A stretch of DNA of 64,000 nucleotides from Melitaea cinxia (GCF_905220565.1 NC_059398.1:12359210-12423209); one strand, 5' to 3'. Positions 10,489-21,240 are shown, numbered from the stretch's first letter. A program made the numbers and translations. Notes: a model not told the origin generated them from the letters alone.

Positions 10489-12215
10489 TATCGCGTTACA
10501 GCATTGATGCTCCAAAAGTACATGTAAGCAGCTGATGTATAAGACACATGCATGTCTTCGATACATATGAGGAGTGTATGACAGTTATACGTAAATTTTA
10601 ATTATTATGAGTATAATTTTATCATTCCAAGCAATGATCACAATTAAAACAGTTGAATAATTTGTTTTTTAAAGTAATCGTAATTGTAAAGTAAGGCTCT
10701 TTGCCTTTAAAGGCGACTAGGGTTTTTAAGTGATTTTAGAAGCTTATTTAAGTCTCTAAAATCACTTATTACTGTCATTTTAGGAAATAATGTACATACA
10801 TTTCTAATGAATAGTTATTTTAATAATGACTAAGTTCGTTTCATTTATTTATTTTGTTCGCGATTGGTAATTGATTTTTTGTGTTATCGGGTGTTCTATT
10901 TATTTTTTTAAGTTATTTCTTCTTTTCTCGAATAATTTGCCCGCCTATTTTATTTACTTTGAGGTTTTATTTGTGTTTTTTCTTGGGACGGCTTTTAAGA
11001 TTTGATAACTATTAGACTTAACGTAAAATAAAATTAATTTTTGATAAATAAAAGGACTCAAATTTTAATCTGAAAAATTACTTAATTTTGCCCTGTTTAC
11101 ATTGACCATGTTTTTCTGCTCCGGGGATTCCGGGTTCGATTCCAACCACTAGTCTTAATGCAAAATACGTATTCGTGTGTATGGTTTGCGTGTTCATGCA
11201 TACATATGTATGTGTACATATAAATATGTTTATTTATATAGTTCATATCTCTCTGAACTGGTTGGCCTGTCTATTCTATCCTGTCCTGTCGCCAATAAGC
11301 ATTTAATGTGTACCTACTCACATTATCAACGAGATTAATGTCCGGTAAAACTTGAATTATATATTCTTTCTTTAATGTACAGTTAATAAGTAAATAGCCT
11401 AAAATCAAGAGAATAACCTTTTTACCTTATTATCAATAAGATTTCAAACAAAGAAAAGAACGAGAAACACATAATATAAAAGAGTAACAATAAGATAAGC
11501 AAACAATTCCCTGGAATTGTATTTTTAAAGTCGATAACTTTCACAATGATTGAGTATAAAACGCCTGGATTAACATAATGGCAAAAAACAGTTCCTGAAA
11601 GAAAATTCGAGACATTCCATTTAAATTAAAATAATCTCGTTTCTTGTATCTAGTCAATATTCGACAGATAACCTTCAAGAAGTAGCTGAGGAGACTCCTC
11701 TTTATCTGTCCCTTCTGACCTACAATTTACTCGATGCCTTTACGGTTGACTTAAATGCCAAAGCAAGGCACTTTATTCGCAAATAAAGACAATGCTCGTA
11801 TTTTTTATAGAAAATAATGTATAATGTAATACTAGCGTTCTATTCAAAGTTATTTTAATTTGTCAAAGTTGTGACGTTTGCCTAACGCAATTGAACAATA
11901 GGAAAACAATAAGAGGTAACACAATAAAGAGGTTTTCAAACAAAGGTTGCTATGTCATATCCGCGTCAGTAAGTACCAAGTAACAATTTAAAGTGCTCAT
12001 TTGTGCTTGTAAATCAAATGTTTTGTGATGAATGAAAACTTCTCGGAGAATCGTCACGAGATATTATTTATTATCAATTTTCGCCTAACTGGTGAAGAAT
12101 ACAAAAAGCGTATTCAGTTCATTTTCTGTTTAATTTGTTATCGGCTTCATTTATTGTCTTGAGTTTGATGCTTTTTTTACAAAAGCAATTGATATCAATT
12201 CCATTTTATTTCCAT
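10489..12215. other. Intronic sequence with palindromes and a tRNA-like fragment
   Basis: 10703-10714 is a perfect 12-bp palindrome (GCCTTTAAAGGC), and 10727-10768 is a hairpin with a 14-bp perfect stem. At about 11105-11190 a B-box-like CCGGGTTCGATTCC suggests a decayed SINE head. Nothing coding is seen. Confidence 0.4.
10703..10768. repeat. Adjacent palindrome and 14-bp stem-loop
   Basis: GCCTTTAAAGGC at 10703-10714 is self-complementary. AAGTGATTTTAGA at 10728-10740 is exactly complementary to TCTAAAATCACTT at 10755-10767, with one further outer T-A pair. The 14-nt spacer has an inner CTT/AAG pair. It is too short for a usual insect pre-miRNA. It could be the remains of a small inverted-repeat element or a cruciform-prone site. 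Confidence 0.6.
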
Positions 12216-12221
12216 TCAAAA

Positions 12222-12590
12222 TCAAAAATCAAAATGAAAAATGACTTTATTCAAACAACCTCCAAAAGCACTTTCGAATCGTCATTTTTCAAATTTAAAT
12301 TTTTAAAGTGAATATTATTTTTAAAAATGAAGCTACCACCAATTTCGGAATTTAGATTCCGCAGAAAAGAATCAGCAAAAACATCGCAGTTCCATTTTTA
12401 AAAATAATATATAAACTGTGTTTTAGTACAATATTAGTAATATCTTGCATGAAATATAGCGTCACTAAGTCCACACATCTTTATCATCTGTATAATCCTG
12501 CACCGAATAATATACGCTTTTTCTAATAATTCCTTTTAAAAAACACTTTAAATTTATCAACTTGAAAGATAAAAATAATTTTTATATAAA
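12222..12590 (-). mobile_element. LINE 3' UTR fragment
   Basis: The text TGACTTTATTCAAACAACC, AAAGCACTTTCGAATCGTC and AAGCTACCACCAATTTCGG, with a downstream TTTAGATTCCGCAGAAAAG, is the inverse of a LINE 3' UTR I recognise as widespread in Lepidoptera. No coding sequence is kept. The far boundary is approximate. Confidence 0.55.
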
Positions 12591-13233
12591 AATCAAATGA
12601 AATGAAATATTTTTATCAAAGCAATACATAATGCAAAGATAGCCATTGCATGAATAAGCAAGAATCAATCATATAGTAATCGGAATTAATCTTTCAAATA
12701 GACCGACGACTTCTTTCCATAGATAATGTGAACTTATTACGTAGTACTAACGGTCACAGGCTTTACTTTTATTATTCTTTCCGTCGGTTCCTGTTGCTTC
12801 TTTTTCTTTGAAAATATTCCGCTAATTAAGGAAGGAAAGGAGGAGTGGAGGCTGAAGATTTCCTGGTCTAGCAGATTACGGTATCTCTGAGAAAATTTTA
12901 CTCATAGTCAGAATTCTTTTTTGTGGCCATCTTTTATCCGCTGTTTTATAAAATTTTCAATTTAACGTTTATGCTAAATACTGTGCCTTACATTTTACCA
13001 GCGCTAAATTTATTCTTTTGCCTAGGAAGCGATATAAATTTACTGTAAAGTGTGTGTGAGATGTTATTTTTAATAAAAAATTGTTTTATATACTTTAAAC
13101 AAACCATTATTTAGTCATGATAAAGGATGAATAACGCTTTTTTTAAAATACTATGTATACTAATATATACATATACATATATATATATCCCATATAATAA
13201 ATATAGTGCTTCGTTTTACTTCTATATTTTATA
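12591..13233. other. Unique intronic sequence
   Basis: AT-rich with an ATAC/AT microsatellite at about 13151-13190 just before the next Helitron. No gene is seen. Confidence 0.3.
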
Positions 13234-13576
13234 CTAGTTTCTGCCTGTACTTTGTCCGCGTGGAATAAGAACAATTCTGTTACACAAGATTTTTGCAAAA
13301 CTTTTACTGCTTACGCAGGGCACGCAGCGGAAGCTCTCAAAAGAAAAAAAAACCGATTATGAAACATTCTTCATTGGTGCTTCGCTCCTATTGGTCTTAG
13401 CGTTATGATATATAGCCTATAGCATCCCTCGATAAATGGGCTATCTAACACTGAAATAACCTTCTTCGATAATTGGGCTATCTAACACTGAAAAAAAAAT
13501 TACAAACCGGACCAGTAGTTGCTGAGGTTAGCACGTTCAAACAAACAAACTCTTCAGCTTTATAATATTTGTATAC
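13234..13576 (-). mobile_element. Non-autonomous Helitron-like element
   Basis: The plus strand shows A^CTAGTTTCTGCC and TTTGTCCGCGTGGAAT, the inverse of a Helitron 3' hairpin plus CTAG end. The other end, AACTCTTCAGCTTTATAATATTTGTATAC, is a decayed inverse of TCTATACTAATATTATAAAG. Inside, a 43-bp period repeats about GGGCTATCTAACACTGAAA at 13438 and 13482. No ORF is present. Confidence 0.6.
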
Positions 13577-16379
13577 ATGAATTAAGTCACATCATATAAC
13601 ATCGTTAAAAGGTATTCTGTAATCGTATTTGTTTAAAACAACAAATTATATCGCACTGACTAAAAATCTAAAATTACTTTTAAATTAACGAAACGATTCA
13701 CTTTCCAATACTGCGATAATGCATTTAACTAATTAACGTATTTTGTTAAATCAATATAAAGCGATATAGTTCAGGATCATGGTTAATGCAGACATTTAAT
13801 CAATTACTGTCAGTAACGTAGCTCGAATCGGTTCGGAGATAACATCTCCAACCGACAATAGGGTCGTTATGTAAGTAGCTTCATCAGCTTTGAGGGGAAG
13901 TGTATTGCAGAATAACACCACGATTTCACTACTGGTGTACGAAGTGAAATGTTCTATCCATGTTTTTGAATGTCAAGTGCTATTTCCAAAATATTTATTG
14001 AATTAGTTTAAAACGGTATATACTTTAAATGAAAATTTGATATCTATAGAAAATAAGACGACAACTCTTTTAAAAGACGATCAAAATTATTGTTTCATTT
14101 GTTGTCCGTCCTAACTTTGTACAAGGTATTAAAACATAGCTTAAGAAAACTTATTGAAATCCGATAAGTAGTTTCAAAGATTACTCCTGTAAATTAATAA
14201 TTTCACAGACTTTATAATATTTACAAGACGTGACTCATAATTTCATTTCAGTTTTAGCACTTGTTAGTTAGTGTCTGTCTCTGCCAGTTTGTCCTTGATA
14301 GTCATTGTTTAGCCTTCATAAATGAAGTGACTGTTTATATTGAGTTGAACTTAACAATCCAACGGTCACACTGCTTGGTAAAAGCCACCTTAGGATAGAG
14401 GAAAGGGGTTGGTGTTTATTTCGTGACTCAGCTTAACTGCAGGTTGACGTACTAAGAGTAAGGATCGATATATGGTTAAAACAAAATATCGCAACAGAAA
14501 TCTACGGATAATGTAGTATATGAGGTATTGTATGGTGTCCGATAAGGACAAATAAATGAATAAGGTAAAAATAAAACCTATAAAAATACAAATATCTCGT
14601 TTGAGTAAATATTGTACTCGTGACCATCAGCGGATCTTCCTACTAAAATCAAATGGTTCTTGAACCGGGGTTTATATGCATGAATTTAATTGCCCTACTT
14701 GAGGGACTATGTAAAACTAAAAAGAAATTAAAATAGCTAACATTAGACAGAAAGATATAAATAAATGAATTCGGTGACTTGAAAACATTATGAGCAATAT
14801 AAATTTGTCCATGGGATTTGCATATACAAAATAATAAAAAACAAATGAAACTTAAATGGCTATAGCAGGATGCTTGTTTTCGAAGATCAGATAGGTCGAG
14901 TGGCTAGCAACTTGAACGTCAAGAGTACTTATCCCGCGGCAAGCTTGCATGAAGAATGTCGAATATAGAAGATGTGAAAGAGGCAAGATCTTTCACGACT
15001 TTTATTTTTTATGAAAGCGATAAAAGTATCGCATGCATGTTTAAGTCGAACTAACTTTTCTTTGAAAACTACTAAACGCTTTTTAGTTCCGAAATTATGC
15101 GCAAAAATCTTACCAAAATAGTGAATTTTTTATTTAATTTTTACTAACCAATATTTAATCATCTTTATTATTATTTTATTAGTATATTTTGTTATCTTTA
15201 TCTTTCCACGTAGGAAAAGTGTGGATACTTAATCTGCCATAATGTTGAAAATGTAGGTATTTGTAATACAATGGATTGGACTTTACTCGTGCTCTACAAG
15301 GTACTGTGCGGAGGCTTACAAGGAAATACATTGAACAATAAATTTATATTTGGAGAAATAAAATTAGCTGGCTTTAAGACTACTTTTTCAAAACTTTGAA
15401 ATATTAAATTAAAATTATTTTTAAGTTGTTGATTCTTAAATACAAAAAAAAACCTGCCGAGTTTAGCGTCCATTTTAATTTGCTATCCAGCTACTGCGCT
15501 GGAGATACACGAGCGCTCATCGTACAAGGTAGGTAGGTATAAATGAAATTCGGCCTATTGTTATGCAAATACTCTGTTCGGTTTGCTAGCGTTGGTATAA
15601 AGACAAAGCGACGTTGACGACCAACATCGGCTGTAGCTATCAAGTCAACATCCCATGCTTGGATTTCCTACTAATTTCGCTCCTGTTTCTTCATAAGTAA
15701 GAACTGCGCGCTTATTTGTTACGATTTTCGCTTCTACATTACTATTAAATTTGGTATAGTACATATTTTCAAATATTATCTTCATTCGTTGTACGAAATG
15801 CAAATATTTGTTTAAGTCAGTGGTGAATATTTATGATATAATGTATTCGAAAATAAATGAAAACTGTGGAATAAAAATGTTAATCAGATAAAGCGATATC
15901 ATTTATCAGCATCGTGTAAAAATGTGAAAGCGTGTACGTGTAGGTGAGACTCACGCAGGTAACTAAAGGCCATAGAATTACAAATAGCCTTTTCATTTTT
16001 TCTCTGGGGGCATCTCGGTATCAGTCGGATGCATGCCTTGAGATGCAAAGTGTGAACCGAACGAGAGCTTTTTATATTTGCGGCAGCCACGCTCGGATTT
16101 GCATAATATTGCTTCCTTAACATTTGTACTGTATCATGCTGTGCAGAATTTTTTACCAACATAGTTTCGAGAGGTAATTTTTCTGTTAAAAAGGAAACGT
16201 AGACAACGCCATAATTACGAAAAGTCTATGTCTAGTCACGTGAGATCATAATGACAAACGAGTTAGTTAATAATAACTCTTCATTTCCTTAAGTGTCAAT
16301 ATAAAAAACACATATTTTTTTTTAAATATTAATTTAATTATACACGCCTTACACTTATTGGCTCCCAATATGATTATGT
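13577..16379. other. Unique intron with candidate regulatory block
   Basis: Mostly featureless AT-rich DNA to about 15450. From 15450 to 16165 the GC content rises and no repeat is seen. Two exact POU octamers lie here: ATGCAAAT at 15563-15570 and ATTTGCAT at 16097-16104. A 21-bp stretch at 16100-16120 recurs exactly at 20013-20033. An 87-codon minus-strand frame at 15899-16162 is not supported as coding. Confidence 0.35.
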
Positions 16380-16382
16380 CCT

Positions 16383-16543
16383 GTATCGGGGGTTAGAAAA
16401 CACACACAATACACAAGCACAAACGCCCAGACCACGACAAGCATCTGTATGGCCAATACAAAATTTTGATATGTGCGGGGATCAAACCCGCAACCGCCAG
16501 CGCAACTGCTACAAGCCAGTGCTGTGAACATTGCGTCAACGCG
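16383..16543 (-). mobile_element. tRNA-headed SINE (short-tail type)
   Basis: On the minus strand it starts GACGCGTTGACGCAATG (A-box region), has a B box in CGGGTTTGATCCCCGC, and continues TTTTGTATTGGCCATAC, TGTCGTGGTCTGGGCG and a GTATTGTGTG end. It matches the copies at 53211 and 57155. It ends 28 bp from the left target duplication of the RTE, so the RTE landed beside it. Confidence 0.75.
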
Positions 16544-16580
16544 TCGTCAAAATAATAATTTCTTGATAGTAGTACATAAT

Positions 16581-18596
16581 CGTCGCCGCGTCGTACATAG
16601 ATTTTAGTACTTCGATATATCGCCAATCGATATGACATCTCTGCAGAGAGTCCAGGACAGCCCAGGTCTCGACGGAGTCGAAGGCTTTCTCGTAGTCCAC
16701 AAATGCCATACACAGCGGTTGATTATATTCTTCCGTCTTTTGGATAATCTGCCGAACAGTATGGATGTGGTCCACGGTGCTGTAGCCATTTCGAAACCCA
16801 GCCTGCTCTGGTGGTTGGAATTCGTCGAGTCTTCTGGCGAGACGATTCGTAATAACCCTCGAAAACAGCTTATAGACGTGGCTCAGAAGTGAGATCGGTC
16901 TGTAATTCTTTAACAGAGACTTATCGCCTCTCTTAAAGAACAGCACCACCACACTCCTGGACCACGCCTCCGGCGTGGTACCTCGGTGGATGACGGCGTT
17001 AAATAGTCTTGCCAAGGCTTTCAGGACAGGTCGCCCTGCGGCTTTAAGGAGTTCAGTGGTAACTCCGTCATCCCCCGGGGCCCTTCCGTTTTTAAGCTGC
17101 CCGAGCGCTGCACCAATCTCATCCTCTTCGAAGTCCGGGATACACTCCGAATAATGGCGCAACAATGGTGCCCGTGGATCTTCGGTGTCCCAAGTCGCAG
17201 GTTTGCGTGCGCTCGACGAGTACAGCTGTCCATAAAAATTCTCAACCTCTTCTCGGACCTGAGGGCGAGAGCAGACGGTTCTGCCATCTGCTGTTTTAAG
17301 CTTCGCAAGAAGGCTTCTCCCCAATGGTCTTTGGAAAACTTTGGACCCCCTATTCTGCTCAATCAGAGTAGCAACCTCTCTCGTATTTGAGCAGCGGAGG
17401 TCTCGGCGAATAATTTTCCGTACCCTCTTGGAAAGAGCCCTCTGTTCTGGCGAAGCAGCCGGCAACTCGCGCCTCTGCCGCATCAGATCCAAGGCTTCGG
17501 GAGAAAGTTTGGACTGCTTCGTTGGCTTTGTTGGTGGAAAGTGCCTGCGACCCAGTGTACACACCGTCTTCACCACGTTGTCGGTTATCTCGTCCACGTC
17601 GCTAGTAGTTTCCAGCGAATCGAATCGGTTTTGGAGTTCCAACTGAAACTGCTCGGAGCCACATAGTATTTGGGGCAGCGTAGGTCGGAGAGTAGATTTC
17701 ATCAAGCGGGTCCGCTCCTTTCGGAGACATATATTCAGAGTGCCCCGTACTAGCCGGTGGTCGCTGCCGGTGTTAAACCTGTTAACCACTGAGACATCTC
17801 TGAATATATGCCTTTTATCCGCTATGATGAAATCTATCTCGTTCCTCGTCACAGTATCGGGGCTTTGCCATGTCCACCTCCTTTGGGGCTTCTTCTCAAA
17901 AAATGAGTTCATCAAGAAGAGCCCCTCCGATTCGAGGAAGTTGACAAGCGTCTGCCCCCTGTGATTCCTGTGCCCCAATCCGTGTGGTCCGATGCTCGAT
18001 CCGTCGCGGCCTTGTACTCCCACTTTAGCGTTGAAGTCTCCCATAACAACGCTGTAGAAGGTCGAAGTAGTGCCATGTATGGCCCTTGTAATATCTTCAT
18101 ACAAGGCTTCGACTTCATCGTCAGAGTGTGCCGAGGTCGGCGCATATACCTGTATCACTTTCAGGGAGTACCTGTCGGTGAGCTTAAGTACAAGGTACGC
18201 TACCCGGGTCGACACACTACTGACTTCCACAACGTTGTTAGTGAGAGTCTTGTGAACCAGAAAACCGACGCCACCTTGGGAAAGCCCATCACCTTCACGG
18301 AAGTAGAACAAGTGCCCGGAGTCCAGGATCATCGTGTCCTCTCCCTCTCTTCGGACTTCAGACAACCCCAGTATGCTCCACTTAATGTGACTAAGTTCTA
18401 CCTCAAGTTCGGTGAGGTGATGGTCCAACCGTAGCGTGCGTCCATTATACGTAGCCAGGAATATTTTTCTATGGCAGCCTCCCGTACCCCGGTGATTCTT
18501 AGCACCCTCTACCCCACCGTTACCACGGCCGCTGCCGTAGCCGGGAATAGTGGGGCTGCCGGGAACTAAGGGCCTTATTTTTAGGTTCGAACTCAT
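16581..18596 (-). CDS. RTE endonuclease plus N-terminal reverse transcriptase (inverted part)
   Basis: 672 codons from ATG at 18596 to the inversion point. The open frame runs 14 codons further into host DNA, ending near 16536, and those residues are not part of the protein. The apurinic-type endonuclease domain occupies roughly residues 45-290, with LATYNGRTL (47-55), GLSE (E80), GDFNA (186-190) and SDH (278-280). The reverse transcriptase starts near residue 500: NGRAPGDDGVTTELLK, NYRPISLLS, QAGFRNGYSTVDHI, and the catalytic motif A FVDYEKAFD (632-640). Motifs B and C are absent here because they lie in the plus-strand part. The protein nicks DNA and copies RNA at the nick. As arranged it cannot be made intact. 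The upstream 5' UTR and the position of the ATG relative to the short derivatives support this start. Confidence 0.92.
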
Positions 18597-18852
18597 GGGG
18601 GTTTTTGCCCATAGTCACCACGCTGGGCAGGCGGGTTGGTGACCGCAGGGCTGACTTTGTCGCACCGAAGACGCTGCTGCCCGTCCTCGGTCTGTGCATT
18701 TAAAAAGCCAGCAGTTGGATGGCTATCCCGCCATCGGTCGGCCTTTTAAGTTCCAAGGTGGTAGTGGAACTGTGCTATCCCTTAGTCGCCTCTTACGACA
18801 CCCACGGGAAGAGATGGGGTGGCTAAATTCTTTAGTGCCGTAACCACACAGC
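18597..18852 (-). promoter_or_regulatory. RTE 5' UTR / presumed promoter region
   Basis: Reads on the minus strand from GCTGTGTGGTTACGGC to the ATG at 18596. This block is the part kept by all nine short derivatives in the window. It has three possible RNA stems: GTGGTT/AGCCAC near the 5' end, CCGAGGAC/GTCTTCGG with a 10-nt loop in the middle, and GGTCACC/GGTGACT just before the start codon. A promoter role is an inference from its retention and from the usual internal promoters of LINEs. Confidence 0.6.
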
Positions 18853-19791
18853 GTTCATGTCAATGACCAAAGAACAAGACCTATTTCCCTCCGGCGCGGG
18901 GTAAGACAGGGGGATGTAATATCACCGAAACTGTTTACCACTGCGCTAGAGGATGTTTTTAAGACCTTGGATTGGGGGGAACGGGGCATCAACGTCAACG
19001 GTGAATTCATCTCTCACCTTCGTTTCGCCGACGATATTGTCATCTTTGCGGAGACGCTGGATGAGTTAGGCCAAATGCTGGCCGGCCTAAACGAGTCCTC
19101 CCGACGTGTCGGTCTCTGTATGAACTTGGATAAGACGAAAGTTATGTTTAACAACCAAGTCATACCGATACCGGTATCGGTCGATGGTACCCTTCTCGAA
19201 GTTGTTCAGGATTATATTTACCTAGGCCATACTATCCAACTAGGCCGCAACAACTTCGAGAAGGAGGCCGATAGGAGGATTCGGTTGGGCTGGGCGGCGT
19301 TTGGCAGACTCCGTCGAGTCTTCACTTCGAAGATTCCGCAATGCTTGAAGACAAAAGTTTTCGAGCAATGCGTCCTGCCTGTGTTAACATACGGAGCCGA
19401 GACGTGGACACTGACCAAGGGACTGGTCCACAAGTTTAAAGTCGCACAACGTGCAATGGAACGGGCTATGCTTGGGGTCTCTCTCAAAGACAGGATTAGA
19501 AATGAGACTGTCCGCGAGAGAACGAAAGTAACCGACATAGCCCACAGAATTAGCAAGTTGAAGTGGCAGTGGGCTGGTCATCTGTGTCGCAGGACCGATG
19601 GCCGTTGGAGTAGACGGGTCCTAGAGTGGAGACCGCGTCTTGGCAAACGCAGTGTGGGACGTCCTCCGGCCCGTTGGACCGACGATCTACGTAAAATTGC
19701 CGGTGTAGGCTGGATGAGGATTGCGGAAGACCGGGATGTGTGGCGCGAACTTGGGGAGGCCTATGTCCAGCAGTGGACTGCGATAGGCTGA
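18853..19791 (+). CDS. RTE reverse transcriptase C-terminal part
   Basis: 313 codons including the stop, open from the inversion point; no natural start exists because this is the continuation of the minus-strand ORF. Motif B GVRQGDVISPKLF begins at 18898, and the catalytic motif C FADDIVIF lies at about 19024-19047. The C-terminal region holds YLGHTI, QCVLPVLTYGAETWTL, KLKWQWAGHLCRR and GRPPARWTDDLR, typical of the RTE/BovB-like group. The stop TGA at 19789-19791 is followed by 5 nt and then the target duplication. Confidence 0.92.
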   Translation, partial: VHVNDQRTRPISLRRGVRQGDVISPKLFTTALEDVFKTLDWGERGINVNGEFISHLRFADDIVIFAETLDELGQMLAGLNESSRRVGLCMNLDKTKVMFNNQVIPIPVSVDGTLLEVVQDYIYLGHTIQLGRNNFEKEADRRIRLGWAAFGRLRRVFTSKIPQCLKTKVFEQCVLPVLTYGAETWTLTKGLVHKFKVAQRAMERAMLGVSLKDRIRNETVRERTKVTDIAHRISKLKWQWAGHLCRRTDGRWSRRVLEWRPRLGKRSVGRPPARWTDDLRKIAGVGWMRIAEDRDVWRELGEAYVQQWTAIG

Positions 19792-19806
19792 AGTGAAGTA
19801 CATAAT

Positions 19807-20289
19807 ACTTTTTTTAAATACATTACTGTGAACACAAAAAGCATAAGAAAAAGAAATATGTGTTTTATTCTTATTTTACTCTGGCTGGAGGTTTGGCACA
19901 ATTAAAAAAAAAAAAAAGAATAATAATTTAAATTGATTGAACCTATTCGATTGAGTTTGGCAACAATATGATTTTGAAAAATCTAAGGCTAATACTGAGT
20001 CACTATTCAATCTGCATAATATTGCTTCCTTAATATGCCAACCACAGTGAAGGGAGACGTGAAATTGCTTTTTTCTCAGTACGGGAAGTCAATGAATTTA
20101 AGTCAATGGTAGATAGTGGGGTCGGAATGTTTACCTAGTCAAATGTGATGGAACGGGGCCGGGATGCGAGCGTTGATCGACTTTGAGACCCTAGAAACGT
20201 TTTTACCTCAGTACTATGTGAAAGAGTTAATTCGATTGAAGACTTTATCATATTATGTATATGTATGCGGTGTAAATAATACATATTCA
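19807..20289. other. Unique sequence between transposons
   Basis: Contains the second copy (20013-20033) of the 21-bp stretch also found at 16100-16120. The short frame at 20164-20352 runs into a micro-Helitron and is not a gene. Confidence 0.35.
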
Positions 20290-20366
20290 TCTATGCAAAT
20301 AAATAAAATTAGAGTGTCTGTTTGTAATATTAAAATAACTACTTTTTATTAAATGCATATAGCTAG
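20290..20366 (+). mobile_element. 77-bp micro-Helitron
   Basis: It starts A^TCTATGCAAATAAATAAAAT and keeps the first ~70 bp of the family at 28169, 28811 and 61167, including TGTCTGTTTGTAATATTAAA and TTTTATTAAATGCATAT. It then goes straight to AGCTAG^T. The interior and the 3' hairpin are missing, yet the A^T insertion boundaries are intact. It could be a deleted copy or a product of aberrant termination. Confidence 0.65.
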
Positions 20367-20600
20367 TCTACGATAAAAATACTAATATGGAATAAAGTGA
20401 GACGGACATTTTGTGAAATGCTAATAACTTATAAACTCGACAGTTTAAGTTTACTAAAAAAATAGGAACAAGAGTTTTATAATTTTTGTTTCGGCTTCTT
20501 CTAATATAAATATTATCTTAACTCGAAATAATTTCCATCTTGGGGTAAACCTAAAACTGTTTTTCTGCTAAATATTAATATAGCAAAAGTAGATTAAAGT

Positions 20601-20910
20601 GTGCTGTGTGGCTACGGCAATAAAGAATATATCCACACCCTCTCTTCGCGTGGGTGTCGTAAGAGGCGACTAAGGGATAATACGGTTCCACTACCACCTT
20701 GGAACTACCATCCAACTGCTGGCTTTGAAATACACAGGCCGAGGACGGGCAGCAGCGCCTTCGGTGCGACAAAGCCAGCCCTGCGGTCACCAACCCGCCT
20801 GCCCAGCGTGGTGACTATAGGCAAAACACATGAGTTCACTTTATTTTTGGCATAAACTTGTGGAGGCCTATGTCCAGCAGTGGTCTGTATAGGCTGTAAT
20901 GATGATGATG
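20601..20910 (+). mobile_element. Internally deleted RTE derivative
   Basis: It starts GTGCTGTGTGGCTACGGC and ends with the RTE tail and (ATG)n. Compared with its relatives it has lost ~25 bp after TTGGAACT (the AAGCCGACCGATGGCGGG part). A Helitron begins 5 bp beyond its tail. AGATTAAA occurs just before the element (20591-20598) and again at 21245-21252 beyond that Helitron, a possible target duplication split by the Helitron. Confidence 0.82.
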
Positions 20911-20914
20911 ATTA

Positions 20915-21240
20915 CTAGCTATGCCCGCGACTTCGTCCGTGTGGGATTTAACAAAAAAGTTTTTGTTCAGTTCGCAGAGTTATAAAATAGATAAATTTTT
21001 AAAATAAAAGTAGCCTAAGTTACTCCTTATTACATCAGCTATCTACCAGTGAAAATTCTGTCAAAATTGGTCCAGAAGTTTCGGAGACTAGCCGAAACAA
21101 ACAGACAGACAGACATACAGAATTGTAAAAAATGTTATTTTGGTATAATATGTTACCGTGTATACATCCATATGCATTTAGAAAAAAGCGTTTATTTTAA
21201 TATGACAAACAGATACTTCAATTTTATATAATTGTATAGA
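20915..21240 (-). mobile_element. Non-autonomous Helitron (326 bp)
   Basis: The plus strand begins A^CTAGCTATGCCCGCGACTT, the inverse of the 3' hairpin and CTAG. It ends ATAATTGTATAGA, the inverse of the TCTATACAATTAT 5' end. The interior has the family's CAGACAGACAGACA run. Same family as 28169 and 61167. The host base after the 5' end is A where T is expected, a single change. Confidence 0.72.

Larger units (their letters stand above)
16581..19796. mobile_element. Full-length RTE-type LINE with 5' inversion (twin-primed)
   Basis: Identical 10-bp duplications (AGTACATAAT at 16571-16580 and 19797-19806) show that this is one insertion. 18852 down to 16581 reads on the minus strand as the element's 5' UTR, endonuclease and the reverse transcriptase up to residues DAAT. 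18853-19796 then reads on the plus strand from just after that point to the 3' end. The two parts are adjacent pieces of one ORF with at most a few codons lost. This is the layout expected from twin priming, described for human L1. Both coding parts are free of stops, which points to a young insertion. The 3' end lies only 5 nt beyond the stop codon. Confidence 0.92.

Noticed and set aside
10727..10768. microRNA precursor
   Set aside because: The stem is only about 14-18 bp and the whole hairpin 42 nt, shorter than usual insect precursors; kept only as a structural oddity.
16393..16713. 106-codon minus-strand frame over the RTE edge
   Set aside because: It crosses the SINE head, host DNA and an alternative frame of the RTE; a chimera of shadows.
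17961..18434. 157-codon plus-strand frame
   Set aside because: It lies wholly antisense to the RTE endonuclease, which explains the lack of stops; it has no independent motif.
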